Origin: Tipula vernalis
Taxonomy: Eukaryota; Arthropoda; Insecta; Diptera; Tipulidae
Assembly (NCBI GenBank): GCA_958295665.1
Contig: OY282558.1
Span: 461,254,995-461,318,994 of the forward strand
Direction: 5' to 3'
DNA length: 64,000 nt
Part shown: positions 36,701 through 49,889 of the stretch, one piece after another
How positions within the stretch are numbered: position 1 is the stretch's first letter
Layout of the letters: every line of letters begins with the position of its first letter
Notes under the pieces: generated by a model
Database searches by the model: none
The model's input: only the letters and a program-made list of their open reading frames with translations
Told to the model about the DNA's origin: nothing
Program-made: the position numbers and the translations under genes

Positions 36701-39700
36701 GGCGGATATCACACTATTAGACTTATGTGGTTATCGATGTGGCGTCTTTCTTTACGGGGTGAATATTGCTATGTTTGGCTTCATGAAAAGCTGAGTATGA
36801 TGGTACATATTTCCATGGTGAGGGCGAGTTATGGTGTCGTGTTGTAACATGTGTATAGTGGTGTGGTATTCGCATTTATAATACGGGAGACTTGCTTAAA
36901 GCTTGATCGTACTCTAGGTTATAATTGTTTGCTTTGTCTAGTAGCAATTAAACAAATAAAAAATTAAACATTACAAATGTAATTAACAATAAGCATTGGT
37001 ATATGCATATTACAATATTTAGTATGCTAAATCCTTGGTAAATACATAATTAATAGTTTACATTTAAATCAGACCTATATGTGCTTATGAGAATACAAAC
37101 AAATATACATATACAAAAAATTAAAATCACAAAGTACACACTCGTAACATAAAAATAATATTTGTAATTAATTAAAATTAATTTAATTAAAATTTTAACA
37201 AGTTTTTGATTAGTTTACAAAATGTTTGTATTATGTACTCTTGATTTATGTTATGTTCATAAACGTATATAAATTATGTGCGCTTTTATGTACTTATGGA
37301 AAATTTATATTATGGCTTGAGTAGTATATTATACGAAAATTACTTTTAAATCACTTACTCTTAAGGAAATGTCGTGATAAATTATATTGCCATGATAATA
37401 AAATAAATATTTAATTTAAACACAAAAAAAAAAAAAAACTCATTTTCCATCTGAGACACGAGAACGTACAAGACATAATATCTACAGACACTCATATACA
37501 TTTCAACTTGTTGATTTTATACTTTGCATATTTTAACGATATGGCAATTGTTGTCTCTTTATATAATTCGCGGCGGAACGTTTTCATGTCGACTACACAC
37601 ATTATATTATACCTATACGTATAGCAAGTATTGAGGGTAGGTAATTTATGAGTATACATAATTTATTACTGGAATGTGAATAATCTGTTTATTGTTTATA
37701 TATGATTTAAAGCTATTTATGAAAATTTGGGAAATTTATCAAATCCAAATTATGCTATTTCGTATAATATTTTGGTGACAGCTTCTGTTTAAAGGTGTGG
37801 AATGGCAATCTTAAGTGTTAATTGGTTGAATATCAAATTTCACTTAATTTCTGATTTAACAAAATATACCACTGATTGTGTTTATTTGTGTCGCCAAAAC
37901 CTATTTTTCTTATCCGCCTTCTTTTATCTGCCTTATGGGTTCAGTCATTTAAAACGAATTAACTACATCATTATAAAATGTTGTATTGTACGATGGGGTG
38001 TCCATCAGATGAAATTTTCAAGAGCTTTTGTCACAAGGGTTAAAGTGAGATTGGGAAAAAACAAGTATGTGACAGGTCCTGTTGAACTGAAAATTGTTAC
38101 TGTATAAATTGGTGGTTTAGTGGTCGTAGTCAAGTATAAAGGAGCCAACATACTCAATCTTATGTTTTCGACTTTGCCAAAATATTACGGATACCAGCCT
38201 AAGATTATCAGTCAAATAAGCAGGTTTCCTTATTTTTAATCGATTGGATTATAGCTAAATGCCACATTGAACAATAGAGGAACATCAATGGATTCTGCAG
38301 AAGAGCTGGAAGACAATATCATTCAAATCTCCTCCGTGATGAAGAAAACTCCAATCAGGATGATCTATAGAAACTCGTTTAACTAGATGTAATTGGTGAA
38401 CACACAGGTATTGGTAGATTTTTATAGGCACGCTAATATTATCAATATTGTTGATACTTCCATAGAATTCTATTTAATCTGGTGAATCTTCTGAAAAAAT
38501 ACCATCCTTTTTCACAATTTAAGTACATAGTTTAAATTCCGGAAGGTCAGCTTGGTCCATTTGCTGTACAACTGTTGAGGCAGAAAGGCTTTTGCATGAA
38601 GATCTTACTGTGATAACTGGGGTATTAATCCATGAGTCTTTTTGTTATTCTATGTAGAATCAACTAGATAAAGAAGCAGTTCACGCCCACCGTTAGAATA
38701 ACTTCTAATTATTTCATAACCTCCTTTTCTTTGCGTCCTATATAATCATCTACAATTTATAATCGCTGCGGACTATGCTGTTCTTGTCCCAAACAAATAA
38801 AATGTCGATAGTTGGTGGGTAAATCTCAAATAGTATTTGGATTAATTCAAACGATTGACCATTGACTTAGTTGTAAATAAATATCCGAAACCCAAATGCT
38901 GATTTATACGAGAATTTTTGAAGATAAAATGGCTTAAATATTCCTTCTGAAAATTTCGGATCTATTTTCGTGGCAAAAACGAAAGAGTTCGTAAAGATTT
39001 AATTAATTTATAAATTGAAAGGAAATTAACTATCTGGTTTGATTACAAATTTATATTTGTTGGAAATGTAATAAGTTACTGTTTGTAAATTTATTAATTT
39101 CTTCAACTGGGATGAATGGGGTAAAAAGCGCAAACCAAACTAATTTATTTGTACTTTAGAAGCCATTTAGGAAAAAATTAATCGCCCCCGAATAATCATT
39201 CAAAAAACGCGTTAAAATACCAAAACAGATAGAAAGAATGGAATTTTCGGCTATTCAGCTTAAACAAATCAAACAATACCACGGAATTTATGGGGCCCGT
39301 TAAAATTAAAAACAATGTACCGCGAATGAAATAAACTATATAACGCCGCCGATCAAGTAACCCAATTTTATAAATAAATTCCATTAATTCAAGTTCTGTA
39401 CACGGATCAGCAGCAAAAAAATTTAGTTTCCAAGTAAATGATACGAAACCGTACCAAAAGATTAAAGATCTTCACTTCAAAATTTTAGCCGATCTTTAAA
39501 CGGATCTTTAAAGGAGAATTCTGCTCAACATTCATGACATAAAATCAATTTTTATTATCAATTTTTTGTCAAACAAGTCACTAATAAAAAAAATATAAAT
39601 TTTGTTATTCTTCAGAAATTTAGCCGGAGAATTCACTATTTGCTTAACGGCGAGATAGATAGGACGAGAGTTTAGAAATCATTAACACCTTCACCTTTAC

Positions 39701-41590
39701 TTCGTTTGATCATCTGGAAATTTTGGTTTGATTTGAAAACCTTGTACCCATATTCTTCCCGGTGCCTTCTTAAGAGCGAGTCGTTGGAAATACTTTTTTA
39801 TAATGAAAGGCGTTTGCGATACAGAAGAGTCAAGCAAAGTTCGACTAAATTGTCATTCACCATTTCACCGTACTACTGCTGTCTGAGAATTTGAAAGAAT
39901 TGAGCACTAGTAATTGTTTCAGGTGAAGCAGTGGTTAGCTCTAAGTGCAGTATGTCAAGTTGTTTCCTTTGACATAATCTAATATAAGAATACGAGTATC
40001 TTTTAATAATTGTAGCATCTAAAGTCTTCTTTTTTGCACGGTCAAAATATTTTTGTTGGTATATTACGACAATAGCACCAACCTTTAGTTGAAGTAACGA
40101 AGAGGCTTTGCGGATTTCACTAAAATATGTGATTCAAGAATTGAGTTTATCACCTCTGTGATGGTGGCTGTAATCCCAACCTAAATTTTGAAGTTTCCTA
40201 AACATAAAGGACTGATTCTACATTTTAGAAAATATTTCATATAAAAAATATTCGGAATTATTAGGTTTTTCAAGATTTCCATAAAGTATTGATTTTCATG
40301 AAAAATTTGTTCTATCAAAATTGTTGCTTTTGTCAGAATATTAATAAACCAAATTGAATTACAACGTAGATTTGATTAAAAAAAATCTTAAGAGATTTTG
40401 TTGCTGCGTCTTTGCAACATTTTTTATATTTTTTCTTAAGCTGAGATGTTTTTATTTATAAATGAATCTTAATTGAAATTTCATTTTTCTCATCAACGTC
40501 GAAACGTGCAAATATTTAATTATTTTAAACGTTAAGAAATTGTTCATATATAGTTTCTAAAAGTAATTTATATAATATTAAATTGAAAATAGTAGAAGTA
40601 TTACATTGCTGCAATATGTAATTGAAGTTTTATTTATAATTAAATAAAATGTAGTTTTACAGAATATTTTATGTTTTAAGAAAAAAATTACGTTTTAAGT
40701 AATTTTAAAATAGTTTTATAATTGTATTATCCGGTTCTACGGTAGCGTAGCAAAAACCTCCCAAATGGGATTCGAGTTATTATTAATGCAAAGAGTACCA
40801 ATGATGTACTAAGGCACTAATAAATTACTTGACTACTTCGCCAAAAAAACTTTATAAAATAACTTTTATTGTTTGTTGTTTGATTTATCACAATAAAAGA
40901 AATTGTTTATGTGGTCCATGTAGTCGCAGATTATCGATTAATGAAATCGTAAAACTGTGTTTTTTTTTGTTTGCTTTATGAAATTTGAGAAAGCCAAAAC
41001 ATTTTGATTGGCGTCATCGCATAATACACATTTTCATTTTTCCCGTAATATGATCTACAAAATTGTTGCGTTTGTTCTTAAAAACGTCAGAGATGTAAAA
41101 AGAAAATCGTTTGTGCGTGCCACACTGACCTAGTGTAACATTGTTATAAGACACAGGTATAATAATATTATGTTGTTGAATTATTTATAAGATTGGGGTA
41201 AAAAGTTATTTACTTGTGTCGAGACATTTTGCTATTCTAATATGTTATGGTTTAACTTTTAAGACATAATACATTACAATTTATGGGCTGTATGTAAAAG
41301 AGATCAAACACTTTTCTTTATAGCCATGTCTACTTAACATTAAAATATTAATCCCTATGTAGACAAAATGTGACATGGGTATATATAAAAGTTTAATTTA
41401 TCTATAATCCTATATGCTCCGATTCAAATAAAAAACCGAAAAAATTAGTCTGGTAAGTTACGTATGGAAATCTGTAGATTTGTGGTCTGTTTGTAGTATA
41501 TTGGGATCTGGTAATAAAATATATTTTAGGAAAACATTAGAACAATATTTAATTTTGTAACATTTGTGGTGTGGTAGCAGGTCTAACGCT
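36701..41590. other. AT-rich noncoding stretch
   Basis: No gene is supported. Slightly GC-richer parts at 38,100-38,900 and 39,700-40,200 have open frames broken by stops on both strands and no motif I can name. They may be old transposon DNA. Confidence 0.5.
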
Positions 41591-41594
41591 CTGT

Positions 41595-42740
41595 ATAAAA
41601 TCGCAACGCAAATTAAAACCCCATAGAAAATTGGTGAAAATTAAAAATCCGACAGAAACTGGTGACAATAAAATCTCCGGCGAAAACTAAATCTCTCGAG
41701 CAATGTAAAACTTAGAAGAAAATTAAAATTTCAGTGAACATTAACACTTCAGCTAATTTGACCGTATTTTAGATTTCATAAAATTTTTGTTTTCCTCGTA
41801 GTTTTCATTTTTACCCAAATTTTGATTTTGTTGGAAGTTTAATGTTCCGTAGAGCTTTACGTTATCTGGAGTGTTAGGTTTCGTCGGTGTTTAAGTGGAC
41901 ATGTTTAAATGTAATAGTCAGGCTGTAGCTAAGAGTCCAGAGAAAATTACTTCTCTCATGAAACTATGAGTCCGGCGATAACGAAAACTAAAAGAGAACT
42001 AAATCACTAGCAATGCTGAAATCCGATTAAAATTTAAACTCTCTGTTTCACGTTGGTAAATATAATGTTTCGAAATCTATTGTTAGAGGTATCAATAATC
42101 TTAATCGGAGCACCATTCCAAATTATAGATTTTTGGCGAAGAATTACTGGGCTGTCCTAGAATAGGACGAAAACGAAAACTGTAATGAAATCTAAAACTC
42201 TTACGAAACTCTGCGAAACTACAGCGAAAGCTACAACTTCATCAGAAAAACTGAAGCTTCGGCATAAATTAAAATTAATTACACGAAAACTGTAGAAATA
42301 CGACTAAATTTGGGCAAAATCTTACAGAAAAAGTTATTGATGAAATTCTGACTAAAACCAAAACTTCGTTACAACAAATCTAATTCCTTCTAATTTGAAA
42401 GCTTATGAAATGAATGATCGGGCAATCCAAAATCAAGTTGGCACAATAAATTCAGGATTCGAATCCCGCTACTGCAATTAACAACAGTCGCAATCGAAGC
42501 ACAGAACAATAACTGAAATTCTGATTAAATTTAAGACTCGAGCGTACACTAAAATTCTGGTGAAAATTTAAACTACGACAGAGACTAAAACTCCTGTGGA
42601 AACTATGCTCCAACGAAAATCAATATTTCGGGCCATTTGCCGGAGTTTTAGTTTTAGTGGAATTTTAATTTTCCTTGGACTTTTAATTTTCGCCCTATTA
42701 TTATTTCTGTCGGAGTTTTAGTGTTCATTGAGCTTTCTAT
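41595..42740. repeat. Degenerate minisatellite (AAAACTCCGRCGGAAACT-like) with inverted end
   Basis: Phrases of about 15-20 bases combining GAAAATTAAAA, AAAACTCC or AAAACTTC and GACAGAAACT or CGGCGAAAACT recur irregularly between 41,595 and 42,610. At 41,770-41,880 and 42,630-42,735 the same vocabulary appears in reverse complement (for example CGGAGTTTTAGTTTTAG and TGTCGGAGTTTTAG). It is an old, heavily mutated tandem array with flipped blocks. A tRNA-like B-box phrase at 42,453 was checked and dismissed. Confidence 0.6.
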
Positions 42741-42746
42741 TCTTTG

Positions 42747-43040
42747 AAATTACAAATTACAAATTACAAATTACAAATTACAAATTACAAATTACAAATT
42801 ACAAATTACAAATTACAAATTACAAATTACAAATTACAAATTACAAATTACAAATTACAAATTACAAATTACAAATTACAAATTACAAATTACAAATTAC
42901 AAATTACAAATTACAAATTACAAATTACAAATTACAAATTACAAATTACAAATTACAAATTACAAATTACAAATTACAAATTACAAATTACAAATTACAA
43001 ATTATAAATTATAAATTATAAATTACAAATTACAAATTAA
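42747..43040. repeat. 7-bp satellite array (ACAAATT)n
   Basis: About 42 head-to-tail copies of TTACAAA/ACAAATT are almost perfect; a short block of TTATAAA variants lies at about 43,000-43,020. Because 7 is not a multiple of 3 and the forward unit makes no stop, every plus-strand frame reads the same heptapeptide ITNYKLQ, creating spurious open frames. The array directly abuts the degenerate minisatellite on its left. Confidence 0.98.
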
Positions 43041-46000
43041 AGTAAATTAATTCAGCAACTTATTAATTACAAAATTTCAAATAGAATTCCGTTTCAAGAC
43101 AATTTCAATAAATATATCCTTATCGTTCCATACTAACGAAAATAAGATAATGGCAATGGCGAAACTACCCAACCCAAATGCTTAAAAATATCGAGAACAC
43201 TTATTTAAGCATTGCTCTATTCCTACAGATCTATCGATCTTTAATAAAGCAACATTTTTGTCAAAAGCAACATAATTCAAAGGCTAATGGCTTCAATTAA
43301 GTAATGTTTTGATAAGTTTAGATAGAACTAAAACAAATAATCCGATGGGTTCGATTTAATATCTTTTTGGAAATATGCTGGATTGAGGTGCAAATTAAAA
43401 ACAGTGAGGTTCCGAAAAACGAAGAGTTTGTTGATATAGGCTTTGCTGCAACTTTAGAGTATTTCAAATCAGTAACCGCTATCAGTTAAATTCCGTTAAT
43501 ATTTCTAACCACTTTATACAAACCCTTCCGTATTTGTTTTATGAGTACAAATATCCTATTAAATGAAAAAGTTTTCATCTCAACGTATAATATTCATAGT
43601 GGGAAAACAGAAAAACGCGACATCAAAATATTTGATACGTTCATAATACTGAGAACGTTTAGCCCCCATTAATTTCCACTAAATTGAAGAGGTACAAGAA
43701 AATCGTTAATAGGAAATTAACCTCTTGTAGGAGATCTTCCTACAAAACGAAGGAAGACCGGAAAAATGTATATTCACTCAAGCGGCAACAGCATGATGTT
43801 GAAAATATTAAAATACCATATCTCAAAAGCTAAACAAATGCCTTAAAGCGAGGGGATCAGTCTAATACAATTTAAAGGTGTAACAAAATTTTGATACTTT
43901 CATTTTTTTTTTGTTTTTTTTTTTTTGGAGTATACGAAAGCAAAAAAAAAATGAAAATCAATTTTACCTGTTAAAAGTTTTTGTTATACGAGTAAAAAAT
44001 TTCAGTTTCTTTATTCTTCCGTGTGTTTTACTGGTTGTTGTCTAACAAATTTATTTGGTGAAAGTTAATCGCGTTTCATTATGTTAAACACGATGTTTAA
44101 AAAGCCCAATGAAAGGAAAATTTATTTGAGGATTTTGTTGTTGCGGTTGATAAGGGTGAAAAGTTATATGTTTATAGTAGACTTGATTTTGTAAACTTTG
44201 AAAATTGCGTTTAATTTTCTGTAGAAAAGTCATAATATTCCTACCTAATTGTGATATATTCTTTGTGGTTTCTATCAGTAAGGTGGCGAATTTATATTTA
44301 TACTATAGTGGCGTGTACATTATTGAGATAAGTTCTCAAATGTTTTGCAGGTTCTAAGCCTGTGACCGAATAAAGCAATCCATCAATAATTTTCTCTTTT
44401 CAAACCCATTATTCTAGCCAAAACTGCATTAATCTGAAAACAAAATTTAAACTGCCTTAAACGTGCAATTACTTCCATTTAAGTGATTCAAAAAAAAAAA
44501 AAAAAAAAAAAAAAAAGTTGAAAAACTTTCAATAACCACATTAAACTATTTTTTAATTAAAATGTTTGTACAAATTCGAATAGTACGAGATAAAACAATA
44601 AACAAATTTATTAAAACTTTTAACAACAACAAAAACAAAAAACTTTTATGTTACTATTATTACTGGTATAAACTACTCGTGTTGTTTTTATTAATACCCG
44701 TAACTAAATCCAGTCAATAGTTTTATTGTTTCAAAAACGAGAAATTGACTGGAAATTTTATTTTCATTTTGAATACAAAAAATAAATAAAAATAGTTTTA
44801 TAACTTAGTTAAGAGTTCAATCAAACTATAATACGTACCCATATCCGATATATTTGTTTATATGTGTGAGTAAGTAAAGGGTATGAACTCATATAATCGA
44901 AAAAGAAAAATATTTCAAGATGGCATCTACTAAGCGAAAAACCTGGTATCGCGAAATTGAATTTTTCCAGCACATTAAATGTTCTATACACTCATCCAGG
45001 TATTGATAAAAACAAATAAAAATTATATATAGAGTTATACATAAGGACATATAAGAAAATGCATTTATGGTGCGACATGGTTAGTAGCTTTCTCAATATT
45101 TGTAAATTTGGCTTGTCTTAATATATCATTGTTTTATAGCGTTGCCAGACTGCGGTTTAATAAATCCGATTTAGTTAAACTCGAGCAGGTATACTCTGTG
45201 AAATAAAACGCGATTACCAAAAATTTTGGTTTATATACTGCGACTAAACTCGGAAAATTCGCTAAATCGGTTTTACGCAGAGGAGCACAACATTTTTTTT
45301 CATTTTAATATTTTTATGTGTGTTTTGTTAACTCAGTGAATGCCATTTAAATATTGTGCAAGTTATTGTAAAATTGCATTGACTAGCTGTTAACGGGTTA
45401 GCAGAGAAATACAATAATGAGTAACTATGTATATTGGCTAATTGTAGTTTAAACGTCGAATTTCATAATTAAATGCAATAATTTTGCTAAAAGCTCTGAA
45501 AATTCAGACCAAATCATGATCATAATTTATGCTCCAACGGAAGCTTCAAGATTTTCTTTCAACGTGTGTAGATATGTTAAAGGAACATCCCAAATTTAGG
45601 ATCTTCTTATGTTTCCTAATATACCGGCAATATACTGTGCATATGGACATTTTTATACACATTGCGGAAACTAAATTACAAATTTTCCAGAATTTACACG
45701 TGAAAATTCTGGAAAATACGCAATTTATTTTTGCAATAATTATTTATTAAAATTGAAACAAATTAAGTCCAATAGTAATTTCGAAAATAGTAACAAAGAA
45801 AACTTTACACGTTTTTTAACAAAAGCTTCATATTTTATTTTTAGCTTAGCTTTTTAAAAGTTTGGGTAGATGTTTGTGCTTATAAGTTTATTTTTTAATT
45901 TTTAAAATTCACCTCTTACTAAAGACCATTTTGAATTTTTTCTGGTCAAAACAAGAATAAAAAAAGTGTACTAAATTTGTAAAATTGTCCCACCTATTAC

Positions 46001-47520
46001 GCCCATGATCACTTAAAGCAAAAAATTGTGGAAAATCATGATCCACAATACTCATACGTTTTTCGCAAATTGTTGCTACATATTTGGTAAGTGACAGTTT
46101 TTTTGTAAACATTTGTTCGAATGTTAAAACGTATGCTACTTCATCATACCCCGTTTTCGGTGTTTTATGTGACCCTTTATGTGAATTCGAACGATATATT
46201 AAATAAAAAATGTTTTCTAAATGTTTTACTCATTGTTGTTGTGTTGTCATTTTGTTTTAATAATTGTTGACTACATTTATTGCATATTAATTGTTTATAA
46301 GCGGATTATCCAGTATAGAATACTAAAACGTTGTTTCAAAATTTGTTGGAAATAAATGTTTACGGGTTAGTTTTGATGGTACTTTTCTCGATTCACTGGT
46401 GTTCCGATGAATAATTGTCCATACCACATTTATTAACATAAGCTGTTCCAGGATCTAAACTTAATAAGGGCTTAATAAAAGACTGAGTTGCTATGTCGCA
46501 TATGTCGTCTAGGATTTCATATAATAAACTTTCACAGTTTATTCGTATACCTGGTGCATCATGAAATCTGCTTAACTACTTCTCGGTCTTGTTTGTTGTA
46601 TTTATCTATCTTGCTACGTTCCCATTCAACTTCTTTGGTAACTTTTCATCCAGACATACTTTTGGTGCTACCTCAACTGTCTAAGCTTTATGCTTAATTA
46701 TTTCGTAGTAATTGTATTAAGCGATAGCCAGCCTGAGATTTTTTTTCTGCTTACATAACTGCCTTATGATTCAATTTCTGCTATCCTAATTCAATTCAAT
46801 ATTTCAGCTCTTCTGGAGAATAGTCCGCTCCAAGTGTTAAGTCAATTGGCTGTAAATGGATGTATCAATAGCGTAGCATAAAGAAATATTAGATTAAACT
46901 CCGTGAAACTCTTGGTGGTTATTGACTGTGATCGGTATTACTGTCGATATCTGAATCAGTTGCATCTACGCCATAAATTATGATCTGAACGTTTTTTTTT
47001 TTCGCTTTAAGATTGCTTTAATTTAACCCTTTGTGGTGTATTATTGTAGGGCAGAAAATTATTTTCCCTGCAAGTATTTCAAACTTCACCCTAATTTTAC
47101 ATATTACATATTACATTTTTTATTAATTTTATTACATTATCACTCTCTTCGAGGGTAATTTTCACCTTATTAAGATAAAAATTATTTTTTTAACATTAGG
47201 GGTGCTCATTATTCTTACAACTATGGGAAAAATGGTCTTAAGCAAAAAAAATTATTCATTTTTAAATGTTGAGCTATTTAGGGGTGATTTCAACCGCTGC
47301 AAGTACAAAAATATATTTTATTTTTTTCATTTTTAGGGGTGAAGCTAATGTTCAGGGGTTAAAAAACCTATTAAACCGTGAAGAACAATTATTACGAATC
47401 AAACATTTGACCCCTCTAACCATTTTGAGCGGCCTATCTCTTTCTTTGTTGACTTTTTTGTTTTAATTTTTTTGTGTTATCAGTTTAGCGTTAGTCATCA
47501 GCCTGTAATATGGTTAGTTT
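43041..47520. other. AT-rich noncoding stretch
   Basis: It holds a run of about 26 A at 44,491-44,516 and T/A tracts at 43,908-43,952. Short open frames (for example 45,529-45,750 and 46,488-46,697) have no recognisable motif. No gene is supported. Confidence 0.5.
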
Positions 47521-47543
47521 TTGTAAAGTGTTTATTACATTAA

Positions 47544-48213
47544 ATGGATAATTCAGATTCAAGCGCGAAAAACTCTGCGATCAGTTTTAAATTGCTTAAT
47601 TGTGAATATCGCAATTGCCGACACTTTATTCGCTCTTCTATGTGTTTCTATATGGCCAGTCTTCATCATGAGACTTAATTGGCCACTGTGTAATTTTGGT
47701 TGTAAATTAATCAACATGTTTCACATGACCACAATCACGGTAGTGCCAATCACTTTGGTCGCGATTTCAATTGTTTTATTTAAACTTATTTTAAAAACCG
47801 TTTACCAAACGTGATGGTATTAAAATGGCAGTCACAATATGAAGTGTAAGCTTTTTTATTGTTCTGCCTCGTTGGATATTTCTGTATGTGCTCGACAATG
47901 ATCCGTCTATTTGTACTCAAATTAGCCTTTCGAATTTTGAAAATACCGTAGAATTTTTTTATATAATGATTTTCATGCTGTGGACGTTTCATTTACCGGT
48001 TGCCTGGCTTATCGTAGCAAATGCAATTATTTTGTGTATAGGGTTTCGATCAGATGGCATGGTTGGTCGGGCGCTTAGCGAAATTAACGATTTCGAGATT
48101 AACAAAAAAACATATTCAAATAATGACTGTAAATAATGGCTGCCGTCCACTTAATTTATTGGAGTGCACAAACAGTGTTCTGGATATATCGCAGAATTTT
48201 CCTTGAATATTTT
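47544..48213 (+). pseudogene. Broken paralog of the neighbouring GPCR genes
   Basis: The plus strand reads TM2 (VNIAIADTLFALLCVSIWP, from 47,602), an ECL1 Trp and TM3 with its Cys (WPLCNFGCKLINMF), then shifts by one base near 47,790. KPFTKRDGIKMAVTI precedes TM4, where the conserved Trp codon is TGA at 47,840-47,842. SVSFFIVLPRW, a TM5 segment and an intracellular loop follow to about 48,130. Another shift leads to a TM6 segment (AAVHLIYWSAQTVFW) ending at a GTGAGT donor at 48,214. TM1 and TM7 were not found. The N-terminal ATG at 47,544 is out of frame with TM2. The intron acceptor expected before TM2 is missing. It lies tail-to-tail with the intact gene at 48,380-49,534. Confidence 0.8.
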
Positions 48214-48308
48214 GTGAGTACAAAATTATTTATTTTAGGTTCAGAAGCTATATTTAGCAAACATTTTTTTGCAGATGACGAAATATAAACCAAACAATTC
48301 TTTGTTCT

Positions 48309-48314
48309 TTTATT
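48309..48314 (-). terminator. Polyadenylation signal of the receptor gene at 48,380
   Basis: AATAAA on the minus strand, about 66 bases after the stop codon of the 322-codon receptor. It is the first such hexamer downstream. Confidence 0.6.
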
Positions 48315-48379
48315 AATAAATTTATCTATATAAAAGAATTAAATGGCGGTTTTAGCAACTAATTCAATAAAATCCTTTC

Positions 48380-49534
48380 TTAGTAATCATCGGGTTTTAT
48401 ACACGGAAACCATCCACACGTTATCTTCACATTACTACGGAACCTAAAAAAGTCGGTATATAAATAATTTGGTAAATTAAACATTTTTAGACTAATTACT
48501 TTTCACTCATGGCCAAATAAACAATCGGTTTCCACATTGTACTGGTGATTGCGATCCAATTCATAATTTTTAATGTAATTTCCGAAAAAAACATTTCGTT
48601 GAAAAATTTCGAACTAAATTGCATCACTGTTAGTGGAAACCAACAAATTATTTGTATCGCGGTTACTACAATCATCATTTTCACCGATTCTTTATTATGC
48701 TTTAAACCATCAACGTCGTCGTGCCATCGTCCCACAAGACTATATGTGCGAAACAATTTATTCATAATTATTATGTACGTGCAGATGAACCAAACGACTG
48801 GGAACAAATATGTCCAGATTGTATAGAAAATAAAATACCTGAAATAGAATTGCCAATATTTAGAGAAATTTTAAAGTGGCCAACAAATATTTACTTACGT
48901 CTCTTCTATATAAGATGGTGTTGCCCAAAGGCTGACACAATACACAACTGATTCATACATATCCGCACGAGCATACGTCCAATTAGGAATTGTTACAAAA
49001 AAACTGAACACCCATATAGCGATCGAAATCAATATACCTTTACGTTTGGTCAATGGCTTTTGTGAAGGACAGACGATAATTTTAAACCATACAATGGACA
49101 CAGCTACTAGTGAGATCTGTATAATAGAGTACGCTACCGATGGAATCATTTCAAATAGTTTACAACTCCAATTATTAAACAACCAGCTTATATTCAGCAA
49201 AGACATTAGCAATAGTGGCACATACAGCATAATCATTAAAATATCAGCTATAGCAATGCTGACTGAAAAAAAATTTAAACAAAATAAAATTATTTCTGGT
49301 AAACAATTTCGAAATAAGCGAATAAAACAAACCGATTAAATAATTTGCTGCCGATTTCAATGGTTTTCGGGCGCATACTGTCCAAATCACAAATGTATTT
49401 CCTACCAATGCTAGTAATGCTACTAATCCGTTTAGTAAAATGCCAGCAACAATTATTGTCACCGAATTTGGGAATGCACTATTTTCACTAGTGATATTTA
49501 GGCTGTCGAAAGCAAACAACAATGATTCATTCAT
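48380..49534 (-). CDS. Divergent class A peptide-type GPCR, 322 codons, 4 exons
   Basis: Minus-strand exons 49,534-49,333, 49,262-48,899, 48,838-48,500 and 48,443-48,380 join with intact GT..AG ends and keep one frame to a TAA stop. The start ATG is 49,534-49,532. Predicted sites: N-glycosylation at N2 and N13; TM1 about 24-53 with GN (45-46); TM2 with Asp74 (2.50); Cys101 (3.25) and Cys176 of the ECL2 disulfide; Trp151 (TM4); CWFP 254-257 (TM6); and tail cysteines 311/316. A normal DRY is replaced by Val-Trp-Phe (125-127) and NPxxY by KPIVY (292-296). The protein should sit in the plasma membrane and sense an extracellular ligand, probably a neuropeptide. The ligand is unknown. Coupling may be altered by the missing DRY. 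Best overall likeness is to somatostatin/allatostatin-C-like receptors, a weak inference. Confidence 0.85.
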
Positions 49535-49639
49535 TTTTTAGTCACTATTTTTAATTACGACAAGATCACAAAGCTACAACATCCCATGTTTGTATTCAAC
49601 ACTAAACTAAACTTTTTAGTGGTATACAATATTGATATA

Positions 49640-49860
49640 ATCGAGAAAAAAAAATTTATGTGGGCTTCCAATATACCATATAATACGTTGAGCAACTGAA
49701 ATAATGTTGAAGGTTAACGCAATAAGTTCGAATGGAGCGATTACGCATTGAAAATCCAAAATCCATATGGAAAAAATGATTTTAACATTTATCTCATTGA
49801 ATTTTAAAATCTTGCGCAAAACAAAAACAAAATATTTATTGTCATTATCAATAGTGTCAT
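49640..49860 (-). pseudogene. Possible further GPCR relic (TM3-like segment)
   Basis: Just upstream of the 322-codon receptor, on the same strand, one frame reads a Trp, then Cys, then FELIALTFNIISVAQRIIWY and IGSPHK. The spacing resembles the ECL1-Trp / TM3-Cys / end of TM3 / loop pattern of the neighbour (VAVSIVWF...CPSQK). The flanking reading frame is not receptor-like and no splice sites fit. It may be a decayed fourth paralog or chance hydrophobic sequence. Confidence 0.3.
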
Positions 49861-49889
49861 GATAACGCTCATTTTTACAATACAAAAGG

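Noticed and set aside
42440..42480. tRNA gene suggested by the B-box-like GATTCGAATCCCG
   Set aside because: No A box at the right distance and no cloverleaf; it lies in the degenerate minisatellite.
42728..43021. 97-residue protein of repeated ITNYKLQ
   Set aside because: Artefact of the 7-bp array: every plus-strand frame gives the same heptapeptide and no stop.
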